Below are positions 21,159 to 31,001 of a DNA stretch of 64,000 nucleotides, piece after piece. The DNA is taken from positions 3,348,001 to 3,412,000 of the forward strand of contig JALIRH010000049.1 of the NCBI GenBank assembly GCA_023055505.1. The letters run 5' to 3'. Within the stretch, counting starts at the first letter, position 1. Every line of letters begins with the position of its first letter. The translations under genes and the position numbers were made by a program. A model generated the notes under the pieces. The model was not told the origin of the DNA, made no database searches, and was given only the letters and a program-made list of their open reading frames with translations. This DNA comes from Callipepla californica brunnescens. Taxonomy: Eukaryota; Chordata; Aves; Galliformes; Odontophoridae.

Positions 21159-22061
21159 ATACAGGATAACATGAAAAAAAAATATGTGCAATTGTGAAAT
21201 ATTAGCCAAACCACATGCCTTCAAAATAGGCGCATGGCAGCTCAACGGAGCAGCTGTTCCAACAAACAAGATGTTGGGGCCATTGCGTGGTTATCCTTCC
21301 TTCACTGTTTTACCACGGAACTGTTCTCTTTGTAACGCGTTCCTGGCACGTCACATTTACCGTCGTCTCATAACTCAGCGTCTTGCCTTCGTTTGGCAGA
21401 GGTAACGGTGCATCAAACACGAAGAAGTCAGAAATCGTGCAGGTTTTGGGATTTCTGATCCGGGTGTGCCAAACCTGGCATTCCCGCTGAGCATTTTCCT
21501 GTCGTCAATTTCTGCCTAAGTAATAAATGGGTAATTCCTAAGAAGCGCCGAGTCGATCAGTGTGGCCTAAAAACAAAATCCCAAACATCCTAAAGCTGAC
21601 TTTCCTTCTTCACAAGCCACGGTCGGTGAAGAAGGGAATGCTTTTAAGGACTGAGAAACGGCATTTCAAAGTGTGAAAGAAAAGCGTGCCCTTAACGACA
21701 AGAACTGTTTCTCGCTTACCTAAAACCATAAGGCTCAGCTGCCCTCATGCATCACAGGATGACAAAGTGGGAGATGCAATGCTGCAAAGGACTGATTACA
21801 ACTTAATTAGGCATCAAAAGGAGGGCTAAAAGTATTCAAGGAGGTGAAGGAGCTCTTCCGCACGTGTGAGATGGAAAGGATTCTTAATATGGCGACAGTA
21901 ATCCCGTAAAGAGAATGACTTCTTCTTTTTCTCTAAGTGATGCAGAAAGATGAGGAGCGGTCCACGCAAAGTTTGAAAGATTGGAGGGTTTTTTTTTTTT
22001 AAAGGATCGGGGCACCGAGGCCTGTCCGATTAATTGCTGGAGCAGGAAAACAAACCACCTC
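21159..22061. other. Block B, non-coding duplicated segment
   Basis: Reverse complement of about 2604-3505. No gene supported. Confidence 0.55.
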
Positions 22062-22393
22062 TGTAGGTCAAATAACCCCGAGGAAAGCACTCAAGGAAAT
22101 GGTGCGAAAGGTGGTATATTTTCGGTAGGCTTTAAGTAGATGGTATACAAACAAATAGCAGAAGAGATTGGCTCACCTTGGTGATGGTTGAGGCTTGCCG
22201 ATAACTCCACCAGGGAGGGATCTCCAACCAGAGATCCTTCCCCTCTGGTGGTGGTCAGCCCTTACATGGGGTCTGGGAGAGGTGGAGTCAAACTGCACCC
22301 CTTCCAATCACACTCAGTTGTGCCCCTGCAGCTGACTCAGTGCCTCAGGTGATCCATCAGTGGTTCAGGCCGTGATTCAGCAGTTCCCATACA
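22062..22393 (-). mobile_element. LTR, family 'T' (block B copy)
   Basis: Reverse complement of 2275-2603, with the same ends (TGTAGGTCAAATAACC to TTCCCATACA on plus). Confidence 0.6.
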
Positions 22394-22903
22394 TCCCTCC
22401 ACCTTGGGCCTGAGAGATCTGAAGTTCAAAGTTCCATTGTGATTGAGTGCTTGTTCAGACTGGGCCCTTCTCACATCCAAATCCTATGATGAGACACATT
22501 GCCCACGTGGGACTTGGGCCTCGCAATATCTTGCACCCCACGCAGAGTGCTGCTGTTCCCTTGTCTCTCATTTGACATCACACAAACCTCCATCTCAATG
22601 CCCCAGGAAGGGCCCTGTGCCAGCATGAGGGACAGGATCTCCCCTCCATGGCTCCGGGGATCAGGGCATGGCCTTTCTGCTTCGTGAGACAAAGAAGGGA
22701 TTTCTCAGCATCACAGCTACCATTACAGTTCTTTGTCAACCTGTAACCATGGCTTCCAATGATCTGCTCCAGCAAGTCCCTGGCGCTAACAAAGCACGGA
22801 GGTGGGCCGGCCTTGCGACGGCAGCTAGCCGTGGGAGAACAGAAATCTCACGGCCAGTGGTTCGTAATGCTTTCATAATTGACCTGGGTGCGGGACCTGA
22901 AGG
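22394..22903. other. Block B spacer
   Basis: Reverse complement of 1765-2274. No gene seen. Confidence 0.5.
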
Positions 22904-22908
22904 CACGC

Positions 22909-23452
22909 TGTCAACGGTTTACCGGAATGGGTCGGCACGGTTCCGCGACCATTGGTGTGGGGGACCCACGGCCCAGGAAAGGGGAAAGGGAAAAGGGAGA
23001 TGGGCCTAAGGACAAAGCAGCAGCAACGATCTGAGGAGGAAGGCTAATTCACTAAATAAGATCTCAGGCAGCAAAATGACACAATCTAATACGATCTAAT
23101 TGGAATTGAGGCTAATGAATCAAATAAAATGAGCAAGAGAGTGTCTGATAAACCGAAGGCCTTACGCTAACGCTGAAGTCGAACGGCAGCGAGCACCCAC
23201 TGCCGAGTGATCCTGAAGGAAAGAGAGCGTCCCGTGACACACCAGCAGTTGATATCTTTTCCTCTGAGCAGAAAATACGTAAAAATACAAAGCATCGCAC
23301 AGTGCTCTGGGGAATGGAGTTCTCTTCTGGGACAGGTACACCCATAACTACTGATGATCCACGGAGCTGGAGCCCTGACTCTTTGACTCTTCATGCACTC
23401 CATGATGTTACGATGTGGAATACAAATGCCCCAAAATCATAAAACCGTGGCA
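22909..23452 (-). mobile_element. Solo LTR, family 'S' (block B copy), TSD CACGC/CACAC
   Basis: Counterpart of 1216-1759. Flanked by CACGC (22904-22908) and CACAC (23453-23457), the same near-perfect duplication as in blocks A and C. The one mismatch fits CpG decay before the duplication. Confidence 0.82.
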
Positions 23453-23845
23453 CACACTGAGCAGGTTTGCGGATCGCACAGATTTGGGGTGAGCTCCTGA
23501 CTCCCTTAGGATGTCCTGCTGAGAGATCTCGCCAAACTGGAGGGCTGGGCAATTGGCAGCAGCGTTCGGAGAACCCAACCTACAAGGTCACGCCGTCCCC
23601 AGCAGTTCTACTGAACCGTGGCCCTCAGCGCGAGGGCGAAACGCTCCTTCACAGCCCCAGGGTCGGTGTCTGCAGCACCTCCCCGAGCCGCACGTTCTGG
23701 AGCCTGACAGCTCTTTTGAGAAGTATACTTTTATATATTTACATCAAAAGATAAATTTATGTATTCATATAGAAAGATAAATTTATATATTTATATAAAA
23801 AAATCTAAATTTGTATATTTGTGTAAAGATATATATGTTTATACT
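23453..23845. other. Block B spacer and AT-rich tract
   Basis: Reverse complement of 823-1215. From about 23725 it is nearly pure A/T and abuts the CR1. Confidence 0.6.
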
Positions 23846-24849
23846 GTCGTGGTGGCGAACGGTGTTAAGTCCAGCTGGCGTCCTGTCACGAGTGGTGTCC
23901 CCCAAGGGTCGGTATTGGGGCCCATACTGTTTAATCTCTTTATTGATGACCTGGATGAGGGGATTGAGTGCACCCTCAGTAAGTTTGCGGATGACACCGA
24001 GTTGGGAGGATGTGTGGATGTGCCTGTGGGTAGGGAGGCCCTTCAGCGGGATCTGGATAGGCTGGACAGTTGGGCTGAGCTCAATGGGATGAGGTTCAAT
24101 AAGGCCAAGTGCCGGGTGCTGTATTTGGCCACAATAACCCCATGCAATGCTATAGGCTTGGGGCAGAACGGCTTGAGGAATGTACAGAGGAAAAGGACCT
24201 GGGGGTGTTGGTTGATGCCCAACGTGAGCCGGCAGTGTGCCCAGGTGGCCAAGAAGGCCAACGGCATCCTGGCCTGGATTAGGAACAGCGTGGCCAGCAG
24301 GAGCAGGGAGGGGATCATCCCCTGTACCTCGAGTACTGTGTTCAGTGTTGGGCCCCTCACTACAAGAGAGACATCGAGGCCCTGGAGCGTGTTCAGAGAA
24401 GGGCGACAAAGCTGTGAGGGGTCTGGAGCACAAGCGTGACCAGGAGCGGCTGAGGGAGCTGGGATTGTTTAGCTTTGAAAAAAGGAGGCTCAGAGGAGAA
24501 CTCATCACACTCTACCATTTCCTGAAGGGAGGCTGTGGTGAGGAGGGGGTAGGCCTCTTCTCCCAGGTAACTAATGACAGGACGAGAGGGAATGGCCACA
24601 AGTTGTGTCGGGGAAGATTTAGATTAGACTTGAGGAAAAATTTATTCTCTGAGAGAGTGGTCCGGCACTGGAATGGCCTGCCTAGGGAGGGGGTTGAGGC
24701 ACCGTCACTAGCGCTGTTCAAGAAGAGTTTAGATGAGGTGCAGAGGGATTTGATTTAGTAGCTTGGTTGGTAGGGATAGTGGTGTGAGGATGGATTGACT
24801 AGATGATCTTCTAGGTCCTTTCCAACCTCATGAATCTATGAATCTATGG
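23846..24849 (+). mobile_element. CR1 LINE, 5'-truncated, with complete 3' end joined to satellite
   Basis: Plus-strand counterpart of 1-822. It encodes the reverse transcriptase part [18 protein letters not shown], then FADDTELGG, then the C-terminal part [17 protein letters not shown] and RTRGNGHKL in a different frame, so it is frameshifted and inactive. The 3' end has GATGATCTTCTAGGTCCTTT and the tail ATGAATCTATGAATCTATGG. This tail passes directly into the 18-bp satellite with no intervening sequence. Confidence 0.93.
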
Positions 24850-26046
24850 ATCAATGTCGCCACAGGGATCACTGGGGCCATAAAACTCAATGGGGCCATA
24901 GGAATCAATGGGGCCATAGGAATCAATGGGGCCATATGGATCAATGGGGCCATAGAAATCAGTGGGGCCATAGAACTCAAAGGGGCCACAGGAATCAATG
25001 GGGTCATAGGAATCAATGGGGCCACAGGAATCAATGGGGCCATAGGAATCAATGGGGCCATAGGGATCAATGAGGCCATAGGAATCAGTGGGGCCATAGA
25101 ACTCAAAGGGGCCATAGGGATCGATGGGGCCATAGGGAACAATGGGGCCATAGAACTCATTGGGGCCATAGGGATCAATGGGACCATAGGGATCAATGGG
25201 GCCATAGGGAGCGATGGGACCATAGGAATCAATGGGGCCTTAGGGATCAGTGCGGCCATAGGGGTCAAAGTGGCCAAAAAAATCAATGGCCATAGGAATC
25301 AATGGGGCCATAGAACTCAATGGGGCCATAGGGATCAATGGGGCCATAGGGATCAATGGGGACATAGGGATCAATTGGGCCATAGAACTCAAAGGGGCCA
25401 TAGAAATCAATGGGGCCATAGGAATCAATGGGACCATAGGGATCGATGGGTCCATAGGAATCTATGGGGCCTTAGAGATCAATGGGGCCATAGGGATAAT
25501 TGGGCCATAGGGATCAATTGGGCCATAGTCATCAATGGGGCCATAGGGATCAATGGGGCCACAGTGATCAATGCGACCCTAGGAATCAATGGGGCCAAAG
25601 GGATCAATGAGGCCATAGAACTCACTGTGGCCATAGGAATCAATGTTGCCATCGGACTCAATGTGGCCATAGAACTCAACGGGCCCATAGACCTCAATGG
25701 GGCCATAGGAATCAATGGGACCATAGAACTCAATGGGGTCGTAGGGATCAATGTGACCATAGGAATCAATGGGGCCATAGAACTCAATGGGGCCATAGAA
25801 CTCAGTGGGGCCATAGGGATCAATGGGGCCATAGGAATCAATGGGGCCATGGGGATCAATGGGGCCACAGCGATCAATGGGGCAACAGAAATCAATGGGG
25901 CCATAGGAATCAATGGGGCCATAGAACTCAATGGGGCCATAGGGATCAATGGGACCATAGGAATCAATGGGGCCATAGGAATCAGTGGGGCCATAGGAAT
26001 CAATGGGGCCATAGAACTCAATGGGGCCATAGAACTCAATGGGGCA
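24850..26046 (+). repeat. 18-bp satellite array 1
   Basis: About 66 tandem units of GGGGCCATAGGRATCAAT with a frequent variant GGGGCCATAGAACTCAAT. Phase is almost perfectly kept (multiples of 18), so plus-strand frames read Gly-Ala-Ile-Gly-Ile-Asn repeats. Begins at a CR1 tail and ends GGGGCA at an ERVL LTR. Confidence 0.97.
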
Positions 26047-26493
26047 TGTCACGGTGTTATCCGTGACAGTAACCCAAGAGGGAACCGAGAAGGGAAAAAG
26101 AAAGGCAGAGGAAAAAAAAAAAAAACAACAACAACTGCTGCGCGGCCGCCTCAGCAGAGCTTCGCGCTCCAGGGGGAGGGGAAACAGAGGGGATTGAGGG
26201 TCTGTAAAGAAAAACACAACGGCACGATGTGAGAAGGAACGGTAACTTTACTAAAACCAATAAAATTGAACAATTGAGAGAGAGAGACAAAATTTCCAAA
26301 CCAGAAAACTGGGAGCTTACGTTACACGTGCTGAACTCCTCACAGCCGCCCGGAGAGCGCGCCACCAAAAAGCGCGGGCCTGGTGTCTGGTGCGGAGCTC
26401 CGCCCCTCCCCTGCTCCCACAGCATTAACTCCTTAACGGCCTGCATGATGTTCTGATGTGGAATACCGGCATCAAAACCACAAAACCACAACA
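26047..26493 (-). mobile_element. 3' LTR of ERVL-like provirus (ERV1)
   Basis: 447 bp, on plus TGTCACGGTGTTATCCGTGA to AAACCACAACA. It nearly matches the 447-bp copy at 29182-29628, differing at only a handful of sites plus a poly-A/CAA length difference. The sense strand is minus, judged from internal ORFs, PBS and PPT. The left flank is satellite (GGGGCA) and the right flank is the polypurine tract. Confidence 0.93.
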
Positions 26494-26507
26494 TTCCACC
26501 CCTTATT
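26494..26507 (-). promoter_or_regulatory. Polypurine tract of ERV1
   Basis: On minus AATAAGGGGTGGAA directly precedes the 3' LTR (TGTTGTGG). It is the expected primer site for plus-strand DNA synthesis. Confidence 0.8.
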
Positions 26508-26796
26508 CCACATCATCACATCATGCTTAACACATATCTATATAGAACCAAAAGCAGTAATAACACAGATTACATACAAACAGATCTATACATATACATA
26601 TACACATGGAATCACAGACTGCACTCCCCCAGCATCAGATTCCCTTGTGGTACACACTGGACATCCCCATTTTTATCCATTACCCACCAGGTGCACCCAG
26701 GTCCCTGTGCGAAAACTGTTCCACGGAGGGGTTTGCCCTTTCCAGAGGCTGGAAGGACCCACACTGCTTTTCCCAACATGCTCTTCACATGTACTA

Positions 26797-27301
26797 CAGG
26801 GACCTTATCTCCCCCTGTAGGGAGCTGGATTGTGTAGGACCATCTCGGTTTACTGATCCCCTAGTGTTGACCAACCAGGTGGCTTCTGACAGATTTTTCT
26901 CCCAATGCTTAAATGTCCCGCCACCCAGTGGTCGCCTCCACCATGGTGAGCACATAACGCTTACCATTGCGAGATCGCGGCAAGGTGATATAATCAACCT
27001 GCCACGCCTCCCCATATTTATACTTCTGCCATCTCCCTTCCTGCCAGAGAGGTTTCATCCTCTCGGCCTGTTTAATTAATGCGCATGTATCACAGTCATG
27101 GGTAACCTGTGCGATGACATCCATAGTTAAGTCCACCCCTCGGTCTCTAGCCCACTTATAGGTCGCATCCCTTCCTTGATGGCCCGAGGTCTCATGGGCC
27201 CACCGAGCTAAAAATAACTCTCCTTTGTTCTGCCAGTTCAAGTCTATTTGAGACACTTCCAATTTCAGCAGCTTGATCTCTGCTGTAATTCTCTCACACA
27301 T
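26797..27301 (-). pseudogene. ERV1 integrase fragment (pol), internally deleted
   Basis: A minus-strand ORF from 27301 carries an integrase N-terminal zinc domain (H36, H41, C70, C73 of this ORF, H-x4-H-x28-C-x2-C). The start of the catalytic core follows, with the first catalytic Asp in WQVDYI (D103). It stops at VEATTGWRDI (26909). The remainder of the core with the second Asp and the Glu is missing. Another frame (about 26797-26919) resumes in the C-terminal part (TFKHWEKNLSEATWLVNT), typical of avian ERVL pol. Reverse transcriptase and RNase H are absent between gag and this fragment, so the provirus cannot replicate alone. Confidence 0.82.
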
Positions 27302-29166
27302 GCTCGTAGTGCAGGGGTGGGTTTTTTATGCCACTTCTTCATGTCCTCTCCATTTTCTCGTAAGAAGCTCCACATGGACACACGCGACATGAAGTTACTG
27401 CTGTCATCTGCTCGAGCAGAGAGGCGGTTGCCTTTGATGGCTGAGACTTTTATCAGTTTGATCAGTTTCTCCATCAGATTCTTTGGATCATCCCCGTCTT
27501 CATCCGGTGTTTCAGACACTGCCACAGGTCCCTCGCGGTTCATCGGTAAGGACAATTCCTCCAGTATCATTTTCAGTATCTTCTTTATGTCACTGACTTC
27601 TCCTGCTACCGATGATACAGTTGCAATGGAAACGTGTGATGGTGGAAGTTGTTGTTCAAAGTTTTGAAGTGTAGTAACCACTTCATGAAATGGGAGTCTT
27701 CTGTTTCGGCCCTCGAGTATATTGAATGTTGCTACCAGTGTACTTGCGTACCTTTCTGATGCTGTTTTTGAGAGCTTCCGATATACATCAGCTTTCTCAG
27801 GATCGCGGTCCTGGTGTGGATTGTTAGGGACGAAAGTAGGATCGTACAGCATCTCTACCACAGCCATTTCTCTCAAAAATTGGACGCCCTTCTGCACAGT
27901 ATTCCATCTTTCCACCTTAGGCTCCAGATCGTCTTTGTAAGGAAATCTCTCCTTTACAGCTACTAGTACTCGTTCCCAGAGGGTAGCAACTCCACTCAAA
28001 CATCTACTAATCCCTCTGTCGATAGCTGGGTCTCGAGCAATGCTTCCCAGTTGGCGGGCTTCGTTGCCATCTAGGGACACGCTGCTGGCACCGTTGTCCC
28101 AACACCGCAGCAACCAGGTGACAATAGGTTCATCTGAGCGCCGTTCAAACTCCTTTCTTGAACCCTGGATTTCAGTCATCCTTAGGGGCCGACGAATAGT
28201 AGTAATGGTGATTTCTTCAGTATCACTGTCCTCTCCATGTCTCACACTTTTCTTAGTGGCCTTTCTAGGTGGTGGTGGTGGTGATGGTGCTGAGGAGGGC
28301 CCCTCACCTGGATCTTCCTCTTCTTTCTCATCTCTGTCGTCTCCACGTTTCTCACCTTCCTTAGTGGCCTTTTTAGGTGGTGGTGGTGGTGGTGGTGGTG
28401 CTGAAGAGGGCCCCTCACCTGGATCTTCCTTTTTTTTCTCTGCTTCTTCTTCTTTCCGTTCTAGCCGAGAGGACACAAGTTTCCATTTCTGGCCTTCCAC
28501 AGGGGCAACCGACACGGATGCCGGTGCTTCCTGTGACTGGTCAGGTTTAACCTCAAGGTTTTCATTTTTGCTCTGAACCTCGGTTTGGAAACCATTTCTC
28601 TCAAGAATATCAATTATAGCTCGATAAGCACAAGCCAAGCCCCAAACAATCCGTTCCTTCTCAGATCTGCCTGAGTCACATGACTCCTGACCTAAACACT
28701 CACTGAATTTCTCAGGATCCCGCAGGTGCTCAAGATCAAAATCACATTGCACCGGGGGTCCCCACGCTTCTAATTTCTTCCCTAACTTTTCCCACCTTCC
28801 CTGCCATTCAACACCCTCTGGTTCTGAGGAAGGCTTCCTCCACTGGATGTAAAATACCATTGCACAGAGTACATTCAGGAAAACAGATAACACAGTTGCC
28901 AGGCTGACACCTTGAAGATAGCTAAAAACCTGAAAAGAGTACCTGGAAACCAATCCAAATGCCGTATAATCTGTCATATTAGCCAGGCTGTTTAGGCGGG
29001 AGGGGGGTAACCCCATCAGCACACTAAAGCAGCTGTATGCAGATATGACTCCCATGCTGAACATGAGGAGCTTAAAAAGACGCCAACATGCTCTAAGGTA
29101 CATGAAAACACTTAGTCCACTCAGCACCAGTTTTACAGTGGAGTACAAAAACTGCATTGCCCGCAT
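27265..29166 (-). CDS. ERV1 gag-like ORF, ERVL type, 633 codons
   Basis: An open frame from the first ATG after the 5' LTR (29166, inside the primer binding site) to 27265. The N-terminus has three hydrophobic segments (about residues 5-24, 31-53 and 83-106), unusual for a gag start and suggesting membrane association. The middle is acidic and Lys/Pro-rich, with two copies of EDPGEGPSSAP followed by a polyproline run, about 111 bp apart. The C-terminal half, from about residue 340, resembles ERVL-type gag (DEPIVTWLLRCWDNGA, EARQLGSIARDPAIDRGI, LWERVLVAVKERFPYKDDLE). No CCHC zinc knuckle is visible. The last residues may come from the deletion junction with pol. The frame also stays open upstream through the LTR, so the start is not certain. 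Whether it is expressed is unknown. Confidence 0.75.
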   Translation of the reverse strand: MRAMQFLYSTVKLVLSGLSVFMYLRACWRLFKLLMFSMGVISAYSCFSVLMGLPPSRLNSLANMTDYTAFGLVSRYSFQVFSYLQGVSLATVLSVFLNVLCAMVFYIQWRKPSSEPEGVEWQGRWEKLGKKLEAWGPPVQCDFDLEHLRDPEKFSECLGQESCDSGRSEKERIVWGLACAYRAIIDILERNGFQTEVQSKNENLEVKPDQSQEAPASVSVAPVEGQKWKLVSSRLERKEEEAEKKKEDPGEGPSSAPPPPPPPPKKATKEGEKRGDDRDEKEEEDPGEGPSSAPSPPPPPRKATKKSVRHGEDSDTEEITITTIRRPLRMTEIQGSRKEFERRSDEPIVTWLLRCWDNGASSVSLDGNEARQLGSIARDPAIDRGISRCLSGVATLWERVLVAVKERFPYKDDLEPKVERWNTVQKGVQFLREMAVVEMLYDPTFVPNNPHQDRDPEKADVYRKLSKTASERYASTLVATFNILEGRNRRLPFHEVVTTLQNFEQQLPPSHVSIATVSSVAGEVSDIKKILKMILEELSLPMNREGPVAVSETPDEDGDDPKNLMEKLIKLIKVSAIKGNRLSARADDSSNFMSRVSMWSFLRENGEDMKKWHKKPTPALRACVRELQQRSSC

Positions 29167-29175
29167 TCTCCACCA
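29158..29175 (-). promoter_or_regulatory. Primer binding site of ERV1 (possibly tRNA-Ala)
   Basis: On minus, 6 nt after the 5' LTR, TGGTGGAGAATGCGGGCA begins with the TGG expected opposite tRNA CCA. The first nine bases fit the 3' end of tRNA-Ala(UGC) from recall, the rest only with a gap. Tentative. Confidence 0.45.
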
Positions 29176-29181
29176 ATAATG

Positions 29182-29628
29182 TGTCACGGTGTTATCCGTG
29201 ACAGTAACCCAAGGGGGAACCAAGAAGGGAAAAAGAAAGGCAGAGGAAAAAACAAACAAACAACAACAACTGCCGCGCGGCCGCCTCAGCAGAGCTTCGC
29301 GCTCCAGGGGGAGGGGAAACAGAGGGGATTGAGGGTCTGTAAAGAAAAACACAACGGCACGATGTGAGAAGGAACGGTAACTTTACTAAAACCAATAAAA
29401 TTGAACAATTGAGAGAGAGAGACAAAATTTCCAAACCAGAAAACTGGGAGCTTACGTTACACGTGCTGAACTCCTCACAGCCGCCCGGAGAGCGCGCCAC
29501 CAAAAAGCGCGGGCCTGGTGTCTGGTGCGGAGCTCCGCCCCTCCCCTGCTCCCACAGCATTAACTCCTTAACGGCCTGCATGATGTTCTGATGTGGAATA
29601 CCGGCATCAAAACCACAAAACCACAACA
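29182..29628 (-). mobile_element. 5' LTR of ERV1
   Basis: 447 bp partner of 26047-26493, with the same ends. The right flank GTGTCCTGCTGCCGTCTG is olfactory-receptor-block sequence. The left-LTR flank and right flank do not form a target-site duplication. Confidence 0.93.
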
Positions 29629-30031
29629 GTGTCCTGCTGCCGTCTGTGGCCATTGGACCTGGGAAGCAGCAGCCCGTTTTCAAACACAGGTGAGAGGACA
29701 GGCCCACGGGGCAGTGAGGGGCAGCCCCCCGTGAACACTGAGGCTGCTGCTCCGTGGTGCAGCTGGGCTCTTGGCCCCTGAACTGCTCCTGCATATGTGA
29801 GTTGCTCTCCCCGTTTTAGTGAAGATGGGAAAACAAAGGAAAGGAGACAAATGAATTTCTGCTGGCTTCTTTATTGTATTTATCAACAGAGAGCCTTGAT
29901 CTATAGGTACATGAGTTGAGTGTGCCAAAACATGAACGCTATGTAGCAGGCCAAGAAGAAAACTTCTTATTAAATCAAAGTCGTGGCAGTGGAAACAATA
30001 ATGGAGGCAAATATAAACAAGGGATTGTGAA
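29629..30031. other. Block E, downstream flank of olfactory receptor pseudogene 2
   Basis: Reverse complement of 13877-14285. No gene. Confidence 0.6.
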
Positions 30032-31001
30032 TTACCATGGGGATCCTGTTAGGCTGATGCGCATTTTTTGGGCGCAGAAGTACGTATTGCTCACTGCAAC
30101 CTTGAGCTCCTGGTTCCTCAGGCTGTAGATGAGAGGATTCACTGCTGGAGGCACCACTGAGTACAGAAATGACACCAGCAGGTCCACAGATGGAGAAGAG
30201 ATAGAAGGGTGCATCAGGTAGGCAAACGTGGCAGTGCAGACAAAGAGGGGGACCACGGCCAGGTGGGGGAGGCACGTGGAGAAGGCTTTTTGCTGGCCGT
30301 GCACAGAGGGCATCCTCAGCACTGCCCTGAAGATCTGCACGTAGGACAGCACAATGAAAACAAAGCACCCAAGATACAAAGAGACACTAACCATAACAAG
30401 CCAAACTTTCCTGAGGTATGGCTGCGAGCAGGAGAGCTTTAACATTTGGGGGATTTCACCGAAGAATTGATTCAAAACATCGCCTTGGCAGAGTGGCAGT
30501 GAAAATGTATTGGCAGCGTGCAGCAGGGAATAGAAAAACCCAGTGCCCCAGGCAGCTGCTGCCACGGTGACACAAGCTCTGCTGCCCAGGAGGGTCCCGT
30601 AGTGCAGGGGATTGCAGATGGCAACAAAGCAGTCATAGGACTTGACTGTGAGAAGGGAATACTCTGCTGAGACGAAGAAAGAAGTAGAAAGAAAGAAAGA
30701 AGAAGACCTGTGCAGCACATCCCAAGTAAGAGATGGCCCTGCTGTCCCAGAGGGCATTGGCTGCGGCTTTGGGGAGAGTGGTGGAGATGCAGCCCAGGTC
30801 GAGGAGGGCGAGGTTGAGGACAAAGAGGTACATGGGGGTGTGCAGGCCGTGGTCGCAGGCTGCAGCTGTGCTGCTGAGGCCGTTGCCCAGGAGGGCAGCC
30901 AGGGAGATGCCCAGGAAGAGCCAGAAGTGCAGGAGCTGCAGCTGCCGCGTGTCTGCCAACGCCAGCAGGAGGAACTCGCTGATGGAGCTGCTGTTGGGCA
31001 T
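30032..31001 (-). pseudogene. Olfactory receptor pseudogene 2 (OR14-like)
   Basis: Same architecture and same 970-nt length as pseudogene 1. It has start MPNSSSISEF, PMYLFVLNLALLDLG, SYDCFVAICNPLHYG, KAFSTCLPHLAVV and PPAVNPLIYSLRN. The frame is broken at the same AAAG/CTTT run (about 30675-30706), with the same net shift as in pseudogene 1. The Arg of the DRY position is Cys. Small differences from pseudogene 1 (for example HGQQ for LGRH before KAFSTC) show some independent divergence after duplication. Confidence 0.9.

Noticed and set aside
26057..26494. 145-codon ORF through the ERV1 LTR
   Set aside because: LTR sequence. The same ORF appears in each LTR copy and has no domain.
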